Notes under the pieces: generated by a model
What the model saw: the letters and a program-made list of their open reading frames with translations, nothing else
Told to the model about the DNA's origin: nothing
Database searches by the model: none
Source: Gemmatimonadota bacterium
Lineage (GTDB): Bacteria; Gemmatimonadota; Gemmatimonadetes; Longimicrobiales; RSA9
Length of the DNA stretch: 40,013 nucleotides
Direction: 5' to 3'
NCBI GenBank assembly: GCA_019347975.1
Contig: JAHWKI010000005.1
Location: forward strand, 1-40,013
Part shown: positions 24,700-34,472 of the stretch, piece after piece
How positions within the stretch are numbered: position 1 is the stretch's first letter
How the letters are laid out: every line of letters begins with the position of its first letter
Translations under genes and position numbers: made by a program

Positions 24700-25394
24700 G
24701 TCTGCCTCTCTCCGAACAGGACCGTTCCGAGGCGCACCATGGTCGCGCCTTCCTCGATCGCGATCTCGAAATCGTTGCTCATGCCCATGGACAGCTCACT
24801 TCCGTGCAGCGCGGCGGGGACCTGCCGGAGGCAATCCTCCAGCAGCCGGCGGGCGGCGCCGAACGTCCGCCGGAGGACCGCTTGCTCCGCGGTCCACGGC
24901 GCCATGGTCATCAGGCCATGGATCCGGAGGCCCGACATCTCCGCCATTGAGCCCAGGGCGTCGACGACCTCCCCGCCCTCGTACCCGCCCTTCGTCTCCT
25001 CGCCGGAGACGTTCACCTGAAGCAGGCCGCGCACGACCCGACCCGCGCGCTCCGCCTCCGCGGCCAGCGTACGTGCCAGCCGCGGGGAATCCACCGACTG
25101 GATCAGATCGAACAGCTCCAGCGCCTGCCGTGCCTTGTTCCGCTGCAGGTGGCCGATCAGGTGCCATTCGGCGGCCTTCCGGCCGACGGCGCCGACCTTC
25201 TCGCCCAGCTCCTGTACCCGGTTCTCGCCGAGCAGACCGAGGCCGGCGCGGACGGCCGCGGCCGCGGCGTCCGGCGGGTGCCCCTTGGTCACCGCGACGA
25301 TCCGGACCTCCCCACCCCACCCCCCCCGCTCGACAGCCCGCCCGATCCTGTCCCGGACCGCGGGCAGCGTCTCCTCCAGCCGGCTATCCCACAT
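24696..25394 (-). CDS. yggS: PLP homeostasis protein, YggS/PROSC family
   Basis: A cytoplasmic pyridoxal-phosphate-binding protein with an alanine-racemase-like barrel, involved in vitamin B6 and amino-acid homeostasis, with no known catalytic reaction. The product is 232 aa, a normal length. The PLP lysine is at 37 in VAVTKGHP. Other landmarks are LLGENRVQEL, EWHLIGHLQRNKA, LLQVNVSGEETKGG, LHGSELSMGMSNDFEIAI and the final VRLGTVLFG. The ATG at 25394 lies only about 3 bases from the start point predicted from the upstream promoter, suggesting a leaderless or nearly leaderless mRNA. Confidence 0.95.
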   Translation of the reverse strand: MWDSRLEETLPAVRDRIGRAVERGGWGGEVRIVAVTKGHPPDAAAAAVRAGLGLLGENRVQELGEKVGAVGRKAAEWHLIGHLQRNKARQALELFDLIQSVDSPRLARTLAAEAERAGRVVRGLLQVNVSGEETKGGYEGGEVVDALGSMAEMSGLRIHGLMTMAPWTAEQAVLRRTFGAARRLLEDCLRQVPAALHGSELSMGMSNDFEIAIEEGATMVRLGTVLFGERQT

Positions 25395-25403
25395 GACGGC
25401 GTG

Positions 25404-25432
25404 AGTTTACGTCCGCGGGCGCCGAATTTCAA
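25404..25432 (-). promoter_or_regulatory. Strong sigma-70-type promoter for yggS-divIVA-ileS cluster
   Basis: On the minus strand TTGAAA (25427-25432) and TAAACT (25404-25409) are separated by exactly 17 bases, matching consensus at 5 of 6 and 4 of 6 positions. It is the only AT-rich patch in the 64-base gap. Transcription starting about 7 bases after the -10 would begin at about 25397, next to the yggS ATG at 25394. Confidence 0.65.
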
Positions 25433-25458
25433 CGCCAGCCGGCGGAACGCTTCCGCGG

Positions 25459-26109
25459 TTACTGCGCTTCGAACCGTATCTCTAGGGCCACCCAGACGGG
25501 GATCCGGCGGTCGCGGTTCATGGCGGGCGAGAACTGCATCTCGTCGGCGACGACCAGCGCCGCGCGGTCCAGGAGGTCGTAACCGCTGGACCGGTGGATC
25601 CGGGTCTCGGTAACCCGGCCTCGCTCATCGATGTGGAACCAGACGGAGACCACACCGCCGACGCTCGCGTCCCGCAGCACGGGAGGATAATGGTTCCGGA
25701 GGGCGCTCTGGACCGCACGCGAGTTGAGCAGGCGCGGCGCCACGTCCATCGGCGTGAAGGTCGGCGGCCCGCTCGCTCCCCCGTCGGCGGGCGGCGGCGG
25801 TGGCGCCAGCGCCGCCCGCTTCCATTCCTCGGGGGTCACCGGGTCCAGGGTGACGTCCGGCGCCACCAGGTCGGAGATCGATGGCGCGGCCGGAGGATCG
25901 ATCGGCGGAGGCGGCTCCGGCATGCGGACCTGCGGCGGCAGCACGGTGATCTCCGTCTCGTCATCGGCCCCTAGGTCCACATCGAGCGCGAATACCGGTG
26001 AGCCGGCGAACGCTGCGGCGTGAAGGAGGGTGGCGACGGTGAGGGAGATCCAGAAGGAGCTGCGCGAGGACTGCTTGAACCGATCGTTGGCGATGGGTGC
26101 TGCGGCCAT
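25459..26109 (-). CDS. tonB: TonB-family energy transducer (second copy)
   Basis: A 216-aa protein anchored by one N-terminal membrane helix (about 18-37, SFWISLTVATLLHAAAFAG). It has a proline-rich periplasmic spacer (about 60-115) and a C-terminal TonB domain (about 125-216) with HYPPVLRDASVGGVVSVWFH and SGYDLLDRAALVVADEMQFSP. It transmits ExbB/ExbD energy to outer-membrane receptors. It is paralogous to the TonB at 26310-26978, which lies upstream beyond two hairpins. GGAGG is 7 bases before the ATG. No good promoter was found, so read-through past the hairpins or a non-consensus promoter must serve it. Confidence 0.92.
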   Translation of the reverse strand: MAAAPIANDRFKQSSRSSFWISLTVATLLHAAAFAGSPVFALDVDLGADDETEITVLPPQVRMPEPPPPIDPPAAPSISDLVAPDVTLDPVTPEEWKRAALAPPPPPADGGASGPPTFTPMDVAPRLLNSRAVQSALRNHYPPVLRDASVGGVVSVWFHIDERGRVTETRIHRSSGYDLLDRAALVVADEMQFSPAMNRDRRIPVWVALEIRFEAQ

Positions 26110-26195
26110 GGTGCGCCTCCGCGTGAGGGTGGGTCTTCCCTCTGTCTAGCGACGCGGACCCGGTGGTGTTCCATGCGCCACCTCCCGGCAAAAAT

Positions 26196-26231
26196 GGCTC
26201 TTTTGAACTCGCTGATCTCCCGGAAAGAGCC
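26196..26231 (-). terminator. Probable intrinsic terminator after exbB-exbD-exbD-tonB
   Basis: On the minus strand GGCTCTTT (26224-26231) pairs perfectly with AAAGAGCC (26196-26203) across a 20-base loop and is followed by A then five U residues (26190-26194). The U-run makes this the better terminator of the two hairpins here. The long loop weakens it. Confidence 0.55.
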
Positions 26232-26238
26232 AGAACAG

Positions 26239-26271
26239 CCCGGGCCCGCCACATAGGGTGGCGGGCCCGGG
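26239..26271. terminator. Very stable GC hairpin between the two tonB genes
   Basis: A perfect 14-base inverted repeat, CCCGGGCCCGCCAC / GTGGCGGGCCCGGG, with a 5-base loop, lies 38 bases after the first tonB stop. It lacks an adjacent U-run of its own but stands just before the U-tailed hairpin at 26196-26231. The pair probably ends the exb operon or protects its 3' end. Confidence 0.6.
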
Positions 26272-26309
26272 TGTTCAGGCTGCGGACCGGACGCCGGAGC
26301 ACCGATCGC

Positions 26310-26978
26310 CTACTGCTGCACCTCGAACGTGATGTCGAGAGCGACCCAGACGGGGACTTTCTTGTCCCGGTTGTACGCCGGCGTGAACTGCATCACGCTC
26401 GCGACGTTGAGCGCGGCCTGATCGAACGCATCGTAGCCGCTGGTCTGGTTGAGCTGGTTCTTGATGACCCTGCCGTTCTCGTCGATGAAGAACCACACGT
26501 TCACGGTGCCGCCGACCCCGGCATCCCGGAGGAGCGGCGGGTAGTGCTTCATGAGCGCGGCGGCGACCTCCCGCTGGTTGCGCAGCTGCGGCCGCACCGT
26601 CATCGGCGTGAACGTCGGAGCCGCCGACAGATCCCCATCATCGTCGCCGGGCGGCGGCGGGAGATTCTCGATGGGGTTCTCGTCGAACGTCGTCGGCGCG
26701 ATCGTGATGTCCTCCTCGATGTTCGCCTCGGCGATCACCGGCGTGGCCGGGCGCTGAATGGCCTCCGGCGGCGGCGGGATCTGGATCTCGTCCGGCAGCT
26801 CGATGGACTCGATCTCCTCGTTGCCGAAGCTGTAATCCTCGGTCCCGAACGTGGGGGACACGAGGAAGAGCCCGGCGTGGAGGAGCGTCGCCAGAATGAG
26901 GGCGCCCCAGAACCAGTCGCCGAAGCCTCTCTTGAACCGATCATTGGCGGTCTCGTGGACCGTCTTTGCCTCATCCAT
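26310..26978 (-). CDS. tonB: TonB-family energy transducer
   Basis: A 222-aa protein with an N-terminal membrane helix (about 22-43, WFWGALILATLLHAGLFLV) and an acidic/proline-rich spacer (about 55-125). The C-terminal TonB domain contains HYPPLLRDAGVGGTVNVWFF, SGYDAFDQAALNVASVMQFT and VPVWVALDITF. It is the last gene of exbB-exbD-exbD-tonB and starts 6 bases after the second exbD. Its domain is closely similar to the neighbouring TonB, indicating a local duplication. Confidence 0.93.
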   Translation of the reverse strand: MDEAKTVHETANDRFKRGFGDWFWGALILATLLHAGLFLVSPTFGTEDYSFGNEEIESIELPDEIQIPPPPEAIQRPATPVIAEANIEEDITIAPTTFDENPIENLPPPPGDDDGDLSAAPTFTPMTVRPQLRNQREVAAALMKHYPPLLRDAGVGGTVNVWFFIDENGRVIKNQLNQTSGYDAFDQAALNVASVMQFTPAYNRDKKVPVWVALDITFEVQQ

Positions 26979-26984
26979 GTCTCG

Positions 26985-27428
26985 CTACCTCCGCTCCCGT
27001 GTGATCCGCTCCTCTAGATCCGTGTAGAAGGTAAGACGCAAGGCGCCTGCCTCCTGAAGCTCTTCCTGGATGTTATAAATCACAGAGTACGGAGTGTTCC
27101 GGTCCGCGCGGAGCGAGATGACGAGCTGACGGTTCTCGCGGTACATCGGCGCGATCAGATTCGACATCTGCTCGACGGGGATGAGCCGGTCGTTGATGAA
27201 CATCTCGCCGGCCTCGGTCACGAACACGTGCAGGATGTCCTTGCGCTGCTCGTCCAGCTTCTTGGTGGCCTCCGCCTCGGGCCACGGCATGCGGCGCGGC
27301 CTCTCCTGCGGGAACGTGGTGCTCACCATGAAGAAGATGAGCAGGAGGAAGGCCATGTCGGCCAGCGAGGATGAAGGGATCTCGCTCGAGGCCTTCGACT
27401 TCCGCTGAAATCCGCCGCCGGTCATCAT
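26985..27428 (-). CDS. exbD: ExbD/TolR biopolymer transport protein (second)
   Basis: A 147-aa protein with one membrane helix (about 23-42, LADMAFLLLIFFMVSTTF) that carries the functional Asp at about 24, followed by a periplasmic domain with EMFINDRLIPVEQMSNLI. It differs from the first ExbD in length and periplasmic sequence. With ExbB it forms the proton-driven motor that energises TonB. Two ExbD-type proteins per ExbB are frequent in Bacteroidota-like and Gemmatimonadota-like operons. The start is 3 bases after the first exbD. Confidence 0.93.
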   Translation of the reverse strand: MMTGGGFQRKSKASSEIPSSSLADMAFLLLIFFMVSTTFPQERPRRMPWPEAEATKKLDEQRKDILHVFVTEAGEMFINDRLIPVEQMSNLIAPMYRENRQLVISLRADRNTPYSVIYNIQEELQEAGALRLTFYTDLEERITRERR

Positions 27429-27431
27429 CCG

Positions 27432-27854
27432 CTACTGCTCCATCAGTCCGAGGTTCACACGCGAGGCGCCGGCCGCCTGGAGCTGGTCCAGCACGTCGAT
27501 CATGTATCGGTAGGGAGCGCCCGGCGCCGTCTTCACGGCCGCGATCAGGTTCTCGTTCTGCCCCACTTCAAACCGCCAGATCGCGCCGATTTCCGACGGG
27601 GACGCGCGCTGGATCTGCGGGCTCTCGCCCCGCTTCACCTCGACGACCCCCTGCGGCGTGATCACCAGGTGGAGGATGTTGTTGGCCGAGACTTCCGCCT
27701 CCTCCCCCTGCTCCGGAAGCACGATGCTGAGGCCCTTCTCCTCGTCGAAGATCGTGGTGACGAGGAAGAAGATCAGGAGGAGGAACGCGATGTCCGCCAT
27801 GGACGAGGTCGGGATCTCACCCGAAGCGCGGGACTTCTTCTTGAGCATTGCCAT
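27432..27854 (-). CDS. exbD: ExbD/TolR biopolymer transport protein (first)
   Basis: A 140-aa protein with a basic cytoplasmic N-terminus (KKKSRASGEIPTSS) and a single helix MADIAFLLLIFFLVTTIF holding the proton-path Asp at 21. The periplasmic domain (about 45-140) includes NNILHLVITPQGVVEVKRG. The N-terminal pattern of Ser/Gly/Glu-Ile-Pro before the Asp helix is shared with its neighbour. It lies 19 bases after exbB. Confidence 0.93.
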   Translation of the reverse strand: MAMLKKKSRASGEIPTSSMADIAFLLLIFFLVTTIFDEEKGLSIVLPEQGEEAEVSANNILHLVITPQGVVEVKRGESPQIQRASPSEIGAIWRFEVGQNENLIAAVKTAPGAPYRYMIDVLDQLQAAGASRVNLGLMEQ

Positions 27855-27873
27855 TCGATCGATCCTCTATCCT

Positions 27874-28695
27874 CTAGTCCAGCTGCGTGTCGTCCGGGGC
27901 ACGCTGCGTCGGATCCGTGCGGGGCTTCTCCACAGGCTTCGCGTCGTGGATCGACTCGGCCACGTGCGGGCGCTGCGTCAGCGGCCGGGCGGGCAGCCCG
28001 GCGCCGGCGGTGCCCGCCAGCGCGAGGCGGCCATCGGACTCCAGCCGCCAGATCATCCGCAGCACGGCGCCCGTCCCCTCCTCCATGTCGACGATCAGCT
28101 TGTCGATCCGGGTCACGAAGAAGTTGTACGCGATGTTCACCGGGATCGCGATGATCAGCCCCGTGGCCGTCGTGATCAGCGCCACCTTGATCCCGCCGGC
28201 CACCAGGGTGGCGTCGACCTGTCCCGCCTCGGCGATCGCGCCGAAGGCGGAGATCATGCCCGCTACCGTACCCAGGAAGCCGAGCAAAGGTGCCACGTTG
28301 GCGATGGTGGCCAGGACGACGAGCCCGCGCTCGAGGAAGCCGAGCTCGATGACGCCCGTGGTCTGGACGGCCTTCTCGACGTCGCTGCCGGTGGCGCGGC
28401 GCTCGTGGAGCCGCCGGAGGCCGGAGTAAAGGATGGCCGCCACGGGTCCGGGGCGTTCCTCGGCGAGGCGCAGCGCGTCCTCGACGCGACCCTCGGTGAT
28501 GAGGTGCTGGACCTCGGCGAGGGCGCCCTGGGACTCCCGGTGGGCGACGAAGAGGGTCCAGGCCTTTGCGATGATGACGCCGAAGGCCAGCAGTGAGCAG
28601 ATGATGAGCGGGTACATCATCCACCCGCCATCGGCGAACAGGTTCATCAGATTGAACCCGTCCACGACCTGGTCGTTCGCTTGAGTCGCCTGCAA
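27874..28695 (-). CDS. exbB: MotA/TolQ/ExbB proton channel protein
   Basis: A 273-aa inner-membrane protein with three hydrophobic helices: MMYPLIICSLLAFGVIIAKA (about 26-45), then VVLATIANVAPLLGFLGTVA (conserved channel region near 125-145) and VALITTATGLIIAIPVNIAYNFF (about 170-193). GFLGTVAGMISAF is the ExbB/TolQ signature. The C-terminal 55 residues form a polar tail. The start at 28695 is a TTG with GGAG 6 bases upstream; ATG at residue 17 is the alternative. It has its own near-consensus promoter. Confidence 0.93.
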   Translation of the reverse strand: MQATQANDQVVDGFNLMNLFADGGWMMYPLIICSLLAFGVIIAKAWTLFVAHRESQGALAEVQHLITEGRVEDALRLAEERPGPVAAILYSGLRRLHERRATGSDVEKAVQTTGVIELGFLERGLVVLATIANVAPLLGFLGTVAGMISAFGAIAEAGQVDATLVAGGIKVALITTATGLIIAIPVNIAYNFFVTRIDKLIVDMEEGTGAVLRMIWRLESDGRLALAGTAGAGLPARPLTQRPHVAESIHDAKPVEKPRTDPTQRAPDDTQLD

Positions 28696-28755
28696 TCCAC
28701 GCTCCGCGGTGCGGATAAGACGTTCGTACGGCCGGGTTTTGCCAGAATCCGGGGC

Positions 28756-28784
28756 AATGTAGGGAGGGCCCGGGGACGTGTCAA
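28756..28784 (-). promoter_or_regulatory. Near-consensus sigma-70 promoter for exbB-exbD-exbD-tonB
   Basis: On the minus strand TTGACA (28779-28784, perfect) and TACATT (28756-28761, 4 of 6) are separated by exactly 17 bases. The predicted start point is about 54 bases before the exbB start codon. It lies in the 97-base gap after cdaA, so the exb genes form a separate unit from cdaA. Confidence 0.75.
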
Positions 28785-28792
28785 ACCTCGAA

Positions 28793-29575
28793 TTACTCGG
28801 CGGCGTCCCTGGGTCCGGTGGCGCCCGACAGCGCCGCGCGGAGCCGCTCCGGAGACACGTTGCGTTCGAGCCGTCCCCTCTGGGCCATGGACACCTGGGA
28901 CGTCTCCTCGCTGACCACGATCACCAGGGCGTCCGTTTCCTCGGAGAGCCCGATGGCGGCCCGGTGCCGGGTGCCCAGGCTCTTGTCGGCGACCGGGAAC
29001 TGCGTGAGGGGGAGGATCACGCCGGCGGCGATGAGCGTGTCGGAGCTCACCAGGACGGCGCCGTCGTGGAGGGGTCCGTAGGGGGCGAAGATGCTGAGGA
29101 GAATGTCCGCCGAGATCCGGGCCTGGATGCGGGTGCCGGTGTCGGCGTACTCGTCGAGACCGACATCGCGCTGGATGGCGATGATGCCGCCGATCTTGGC
29201 GCGGGCCAGCCGCTCGACCCCCTCGACCAGCTCCTCGACGACCGCGCTCTCCTCCATCTTGTTGAAGAAGCGCAGCATGCGGTTCTGGCCGAGGCGAGCG
29301 AGCGCGCTGCGGAGCTCCGGCTGGAACACGATCAGGGCGGCTATGACACCGTACTGGAAGGCGTACTCCAGGATGGTCTCGATGAGGGTGAGGCCCAGGA
29401 AGTTCGCGGCGAAGTAGATGCCCGCGAGGAGGAGCACGCCGAGCAGCATCTGCATGGCGCGGGTGCGCGCGAGGAGGCGGAGGACGTAGTAGATCCCGAC
29501 GGCGACGATGAGGATCTGGAGCAGGTCCCCGACCTGCGGGAGCAGGAACTCGTACCGCATGATCCAGTCGATCAT
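28793..29575 (-). CDS. cdaA: Diadenylate cyclase CdaA (DisA_N domain)
   Basis: Makes cyclic di-AMP from two ATP at the membrane. The product is 260 aa from the ATG at 29575, which overlaps the folP stop by 4 bases (ATGA). Three membrane helices lie at about 15-85. The cyclase domain holds PLHDGAVLV with DGA at 171-173 and GTRHRAAIGLSEETDA with the second motif at 201-207, so both active-site motifs are intact. The usual partner gene for CdaR (YbbR) does not follow; exbB is next, behind its own promoter. c-di-AMP controls osmolytes and cell-wall homeostasis in other bacteria. Confidence 0.95.
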   Translation of the reverse strand: MIDWIMRYEFLLPQVGDLLQILIVAVGIYYVLRLLARTRAMQMLLGVLLLAGIYFAANFLGLTLIETILEYAFQYGVIAALIVFQPELRSALARLGQNRMLRFFNKMEESAVVEELVEGVERLARAKIGGIIAIQRDVGLDEYADTGTRIQARISADILLSIFAPYGPLHDGAVLVSSDTLIAAGVILPLTQFPVADKSLGTRHRAAIGLSEETDALVIVVSEETSQVSMAQRGRLERNVSPERLRAALSGATGPRDAAE

Positions 29576-30501
29576 GGCGCGAGCGCCTCCGCGACGGCCA
29601 GCGCGTGGCGGACGGGCGCCACATCGTGCACCCTGAAGAGGCGAGCGCCGGCCAGGAGCGCGGCCACGCACGCCGCGATGGTGCCGGGCAGGCGCTCCTC
29701 CGGCGGAAGCCCGCCCGCCACCTCGCCGATGAAGCGCTTGCGGGAGGGCCCGACCAGCACGGGATACCCCAGCGCCAGGAGCCGGTCCAGCGAGCGGAGC
29801 ACCGCCACGCTGTCCGTCGTCCGCTTCGAGAAGCCGAGCCCCGGGTCGAGCACGATGGCGCCAGGGTCCACCCCCACCGCGCGAGCGCGCACGGACGCGC
29901 CGTACAGCTCCGCGGTGATCTCCCCGACCGGGTCAGCGCCGTAGGCCACGGTGTCGTAGGCGGCCATCCGATCGACGGGGCCCCGGGAGTGCATGAGGAT
30001 CACGCCCGCGCCCGACCCGGCGGCGACGGACGCCATGGCGGGGTCGATCCGGAAGGCGGACACGTCGTTCAGGACGGCGGCCCCCGCATCGACCGCGGCG
30101 GCGGCGACCGAGGCCTTCACGGTATCGATCGAGACCGGGACGTCCGGCCACTCCCGCGTCAGCGCGCGCACGACGGGAACGACGCGCTCCGCCTCCTGCT
30201 CCGCGGGGACCGGGGTGGCCCCCGGGCGCGTGGACTCCCCTCCGACATCGAGGAGATCGGCCCCGCCCTCGATCATCGCGGCGGCCCGGCGCAGCGCGTC
30301 CTCGACCCCCGCGGTCCTGCTCGCTTCCCAGAAGGAGTCGGGGGTGAGATTGAGAATGCCCATGATGCGCGGACGATCGAGGTGGACCACGCCCAGCCGC
30401 GTGCGCCAGGACGCGGAACGGGGACCGGCTCCCCCAAAGGGACCGGTCCCCGCTGAGCCCCCGAGGGATGGTGAGACGGTCGGAGCGAGGTCGCTGGTCA
30501 T
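29572..30501 (-). CDS. folP: Dihydropteroate synthase
   Basis: Joins p-aminobenzoate to dihydropterin pyrophosphate in folate synthesis and is the sulfonamide target. The product is 309 aa as opened at ATG 30501. The enzyme domain begins near residue 35 (VVHLDRPRIMGILNLTPDSF), with DLLDVGGESTRPGATPV, SIDTVKASVAAAA, DPGLGFSKRT and GPSRKRFIGEV all present. The first 34 residues are low-complexity Ser/Gly/Pro and encoded over a strong hairpin, so translation may really start later. The gene begins 5 bases after ftsH and overlaps cdaA. Confidence 0.94.
   Translation of the reverse strand: MTSDLAPTVSPSLGGSAGTGPFGGAGPRSASWRTRLGVVHLDRPRIMGILNLTPDSFWEASRTAGVEDALRRAAAMIEGGADLLDVGGESTRPGATPVPAEQEAERVVPVVRALTREWPDVPVSIDTVKASVAAAAVDAGAAVLNDVSAFRIDPAMASVAAGSGAGVILMHSRGPVDRMAAYDTVAYGADPVGEITAELYGASVRARAVGVDPGAIVLDPGLGFSKRTTDSVAVLRSLDRLLALGYPVLVGPSRKRFIGEVAGGLPPEERLPGTIAACVAALLAGARLFRVHDVAPVRHALAVAEALAP
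30420..30451 (-). repeat. Strong stem-loop over the folP N-terminal extension
   Basis: A perfect 9-base stem, GGGGACCGG / CCGGTCCCC, with a 14-base loop; one arm is embedded in a 12-base palindrome, GGGACCGGTCCC (30439-30450). It begins 56 bases after the ftsH stop. It could reduce transcription or translation of folP relative to ftsH, or mark the true intergenic region if folP starts later. No U-run follows. Confidence 0.45.
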
Positions 30502-30506
30502 CGCCG

Positions 30507-32561
<2,055 letters not shown>

Positions 32562-32571
32562 CGACTCCGAT

Positions 32572-33138
32572 TCAGTCGGGTGTCTTCAGGCTGCCGATGA
32601 AGGGCAGGTTCCTGAAGTTTTCACTGTGATCGAGTCCGTACCCGATCAGGAACTCCGCGGGGGCATCGAAGCCGACCCAGCGGGGCTCGCGGACCAGGTC
32701 ACGGGCCACGTGCTTGTGGAGCAGCGCGCAGATCTCCAGGCTGCGAGGCCGGCGCTCCTCCAGCATCGGGATCAGCCGGTTCATGGTCGTCCCGCTGTCC
32801 ACGATGTCCTCCACGAGAATGACATGCTTCCCTTCCAGCTGCGCCTCCGGGTCGTACAGCAGGCGCAGCTGCCCGCTGGAGACGGTTCCGGCGCCGTAGC
32901 TCGCCGCCACGAGGAAGTCCAGCGTCACGGGGCGGGCGATCTCCCGGACCAGGTCCGCCATGAAGATGAACGAGCCCTTGAGCAGGCCCAGCGCGAGGAT
33001 GGGCTCTCCCTCCGGGTAGTCGCGCGTGATCTCCGCCCCCATCTCGGCGACGCGTTCCGCGATCTGCCCGGCCGAGTATACGACCCGCTCGAGCGCCGCG
33101 CCCCCGGTCCTCGGCTCCGTATCAGTGCTCTTCGGCAT
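32572..33138 (-). CDS. hpt: Hypoxanthine phosphoribosyltransferase
   Basis: Salvages hypoxanthine or guanine to IMP or GMP with PRPP. The product is 188 aa, a normal length. The PRPP motif VILVEDIVDSGTTM is at about 106-119. KGSFIFMADLVREI, the flexible-loop Ser-Tyr segment (ASYGAGTVSSG) and the C-terminal FLIGYGLDHSENFRNLPFIG are typical. ATG 33138 is preferred and overlaps tilS by 17 bases; an earlier in-frame ATG lies deeper inside tilS. Confidence 0.95.
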   Translation of the reverse strand: MPKSTDTEPRTGGAALERVVYSAGQIAERVAEMGAEITRDYPEGEPILALGLLKGSFIFMADLVREIARPVTLDFLVAASYGAGTVSSGQLRLLYDPEAQLEGKHVILVEDIVDSGTTMNRLIPMLEERRPRSLEICALLHKHVARDLVREPRWVGFDAPAEFLIGYGLDHSENFRNLPFIGSLKTPD

Positions 33139-34471
33139 CCACCACCGCGATCTCGAATCCACCCCCGTCCGGAACGCCCGCCGCACGGGCGACGCCCGGC
33201 ACCCAAAGCACCCTCCCCCGCGCGTCCGTCAGGACCGGCAGCCCGGCCCGCGCGGGTCGATCGATCCTCCGCTCGGCAAAGAGCTTCTTCAGCTTCTTCG
33301 AGCCGTACGCGAGGCGGATCCGGTCCCCCGGAGCCCACCCGCCGATCCTGAGCGGAAACTCCGCGTCCCGCGGAACGCCGGTGGTCAGCCCCGTCAGCGG
33401 ACCGCTGCCCCACCGAACGTCGTAGGCGCGGCCGCCGATGCGCGCGCGGCCGGACCCGGGCGTCGTCCCGGTGATCTCGACCGGGACGTCGTTCGGCGGG
33501 GACGCATCCTCGCGGACCACCTGGATCCGATCGAAATCGCGCCGGAGACGGACCCCGCCCGGCAGGTGCAGCTCCCCGCCGCTCGGGCCGGAGTTGATAA
33601 ACTCCAACGCCGCTCGGGTTCCTGCCCTTCCGGGCATACTCCCAAAGCGGCGTAGGACGAGGCGGAGGACACGGGCCCGTGCTCCGGGATGATAGGAGCG
33701 CAGAACATCACGGGCAAGCGCCACCCGGCCCCGGGATCGCTCCACGATGGCGTCGTCGGCGAGGCGGCGTACCAGGGGCGCCCAGCGCCGCTCGGCGTCG
33801 CGCGCGCGGTCCGCCAGCGCGGCCAGCGTCCGCGTCGACCCGGGACGCGCGCGCTCGAGGGCGGGTAGGGCGAGATGGCGGATACGGTTCCTGGCGAGGG
33901 AAAGGGCGCGGTTCGTCGGATCCTCTCGGAACGCGATGCCGGCCGCGCGCGCGTAGTCCTCCAGCTCCGCGCGGGTGAACGGGAGCAGTGGTCGGACGAG
34001 CCGCCCGCGCCGCGGAGCGATCCCGCGCACTCCCCGGACGCCCGCGCCCCTGCCGACGCGGAGGAGGACCGTCTCCGCCTGATCATCCAGGTGGTGGGCG
34101 GTGGCGATGAGGGCCGGGGCCGCGGCGACGTCTTCGAGGAACCCGTAGCGGAGATCGCGGGCCTCGGCCTCGGACCGGGGCGGCTCCTGGAGGCGTGCGG
34201 AGGCGAGGGGGACGCCCCAGGCCGCGCACAGCCCCCTCACCCACGCCGCGTCGCCGGCGCTGCCGGGGCGCATCGCGTGGTCCAGGTGCGCGGCCGCCAG
34301 GTCGAGGTGCAGCGAGGCGAGGGGGAAGCGCAGGAGGTGGAGGAGGACGGTGGAGTCCAGGCCGCCCGACAGCGCGACGGTCACGGCGGCGCCGTGGGTG
34401 ATGAGCCCCGTTTCGGCGAGGTGCTGCGCCAGCCGGTGCGGGAGGGCGGTGGCCGGTTCCCGCGGGGTCAT
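33122..34471 (-). CDS. tilS: tRNA(Ile)-lysidine synthetase
   Basis: Modifies C34 of the tRNA-Ile CAU anticodon to lysidine, switching its identity from Met to Ile. The product is 449 aa. The PP-loop SGGLDST is at 35-41. TAHHLDDQAETVLLRVGRGAG and the following RPLLPF segment are family hallmarks. The C-terminal third has the TilS substrate-binding region (GDRIRLAYGSKKLKKLFAERRI). ATG 34471 lies 1 base after the upstream phosphodiesterase stop, and a longer reading overlaps that gene. It pairs functionally with the nearby ileS, which needs correctly modified tRNA-Ile. Confidence 0.95.
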   Translation of the reverse strand: MTPREPATALPHRLAQHLAETGLITHGAAVTVALSGGLDSTVLLHLLRFPLASLHLDLAAAHLDHAMRPGSAGDAAWVRGLCAAWGVPLASARLQEPPRSEAEARDLRYGFLEDVAAAPALIATAHHLDDQAETVLLRVGRGAGVRGVRGIAPRRGRLVRPLLPFTRAELEDYARAAGIAFREDPTNRALSLARNRIRHLALPALERARPGSTRTLAALADRARDAERRWAPLVRRLADDAIVERSRGRVALARDVLRSYHPGARARVLRLVLRRFGSMPGRAGTRAALEFINSGPSGGELHLPGGVRLRRDFDRIQVVREDASPPNDVPVEITGTTPGSGRARIGGRAYDVRWGSGPLTGLTTGVPRDAEFPLRIGGWAPGDRIRLAYGSKKLKKLFAERRIDRPARAGLPVLTDARGRVLWVPGVARAAGVPDGGGFEIAVVDAEEH

Positions 34472-34472
34472 C

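Noticed and set aside
28708-28720. DnaA-box-like TTATCCGCA in the exbB leader
   Set aside because: Single imperfect match with no second box nearby; expected by chance.
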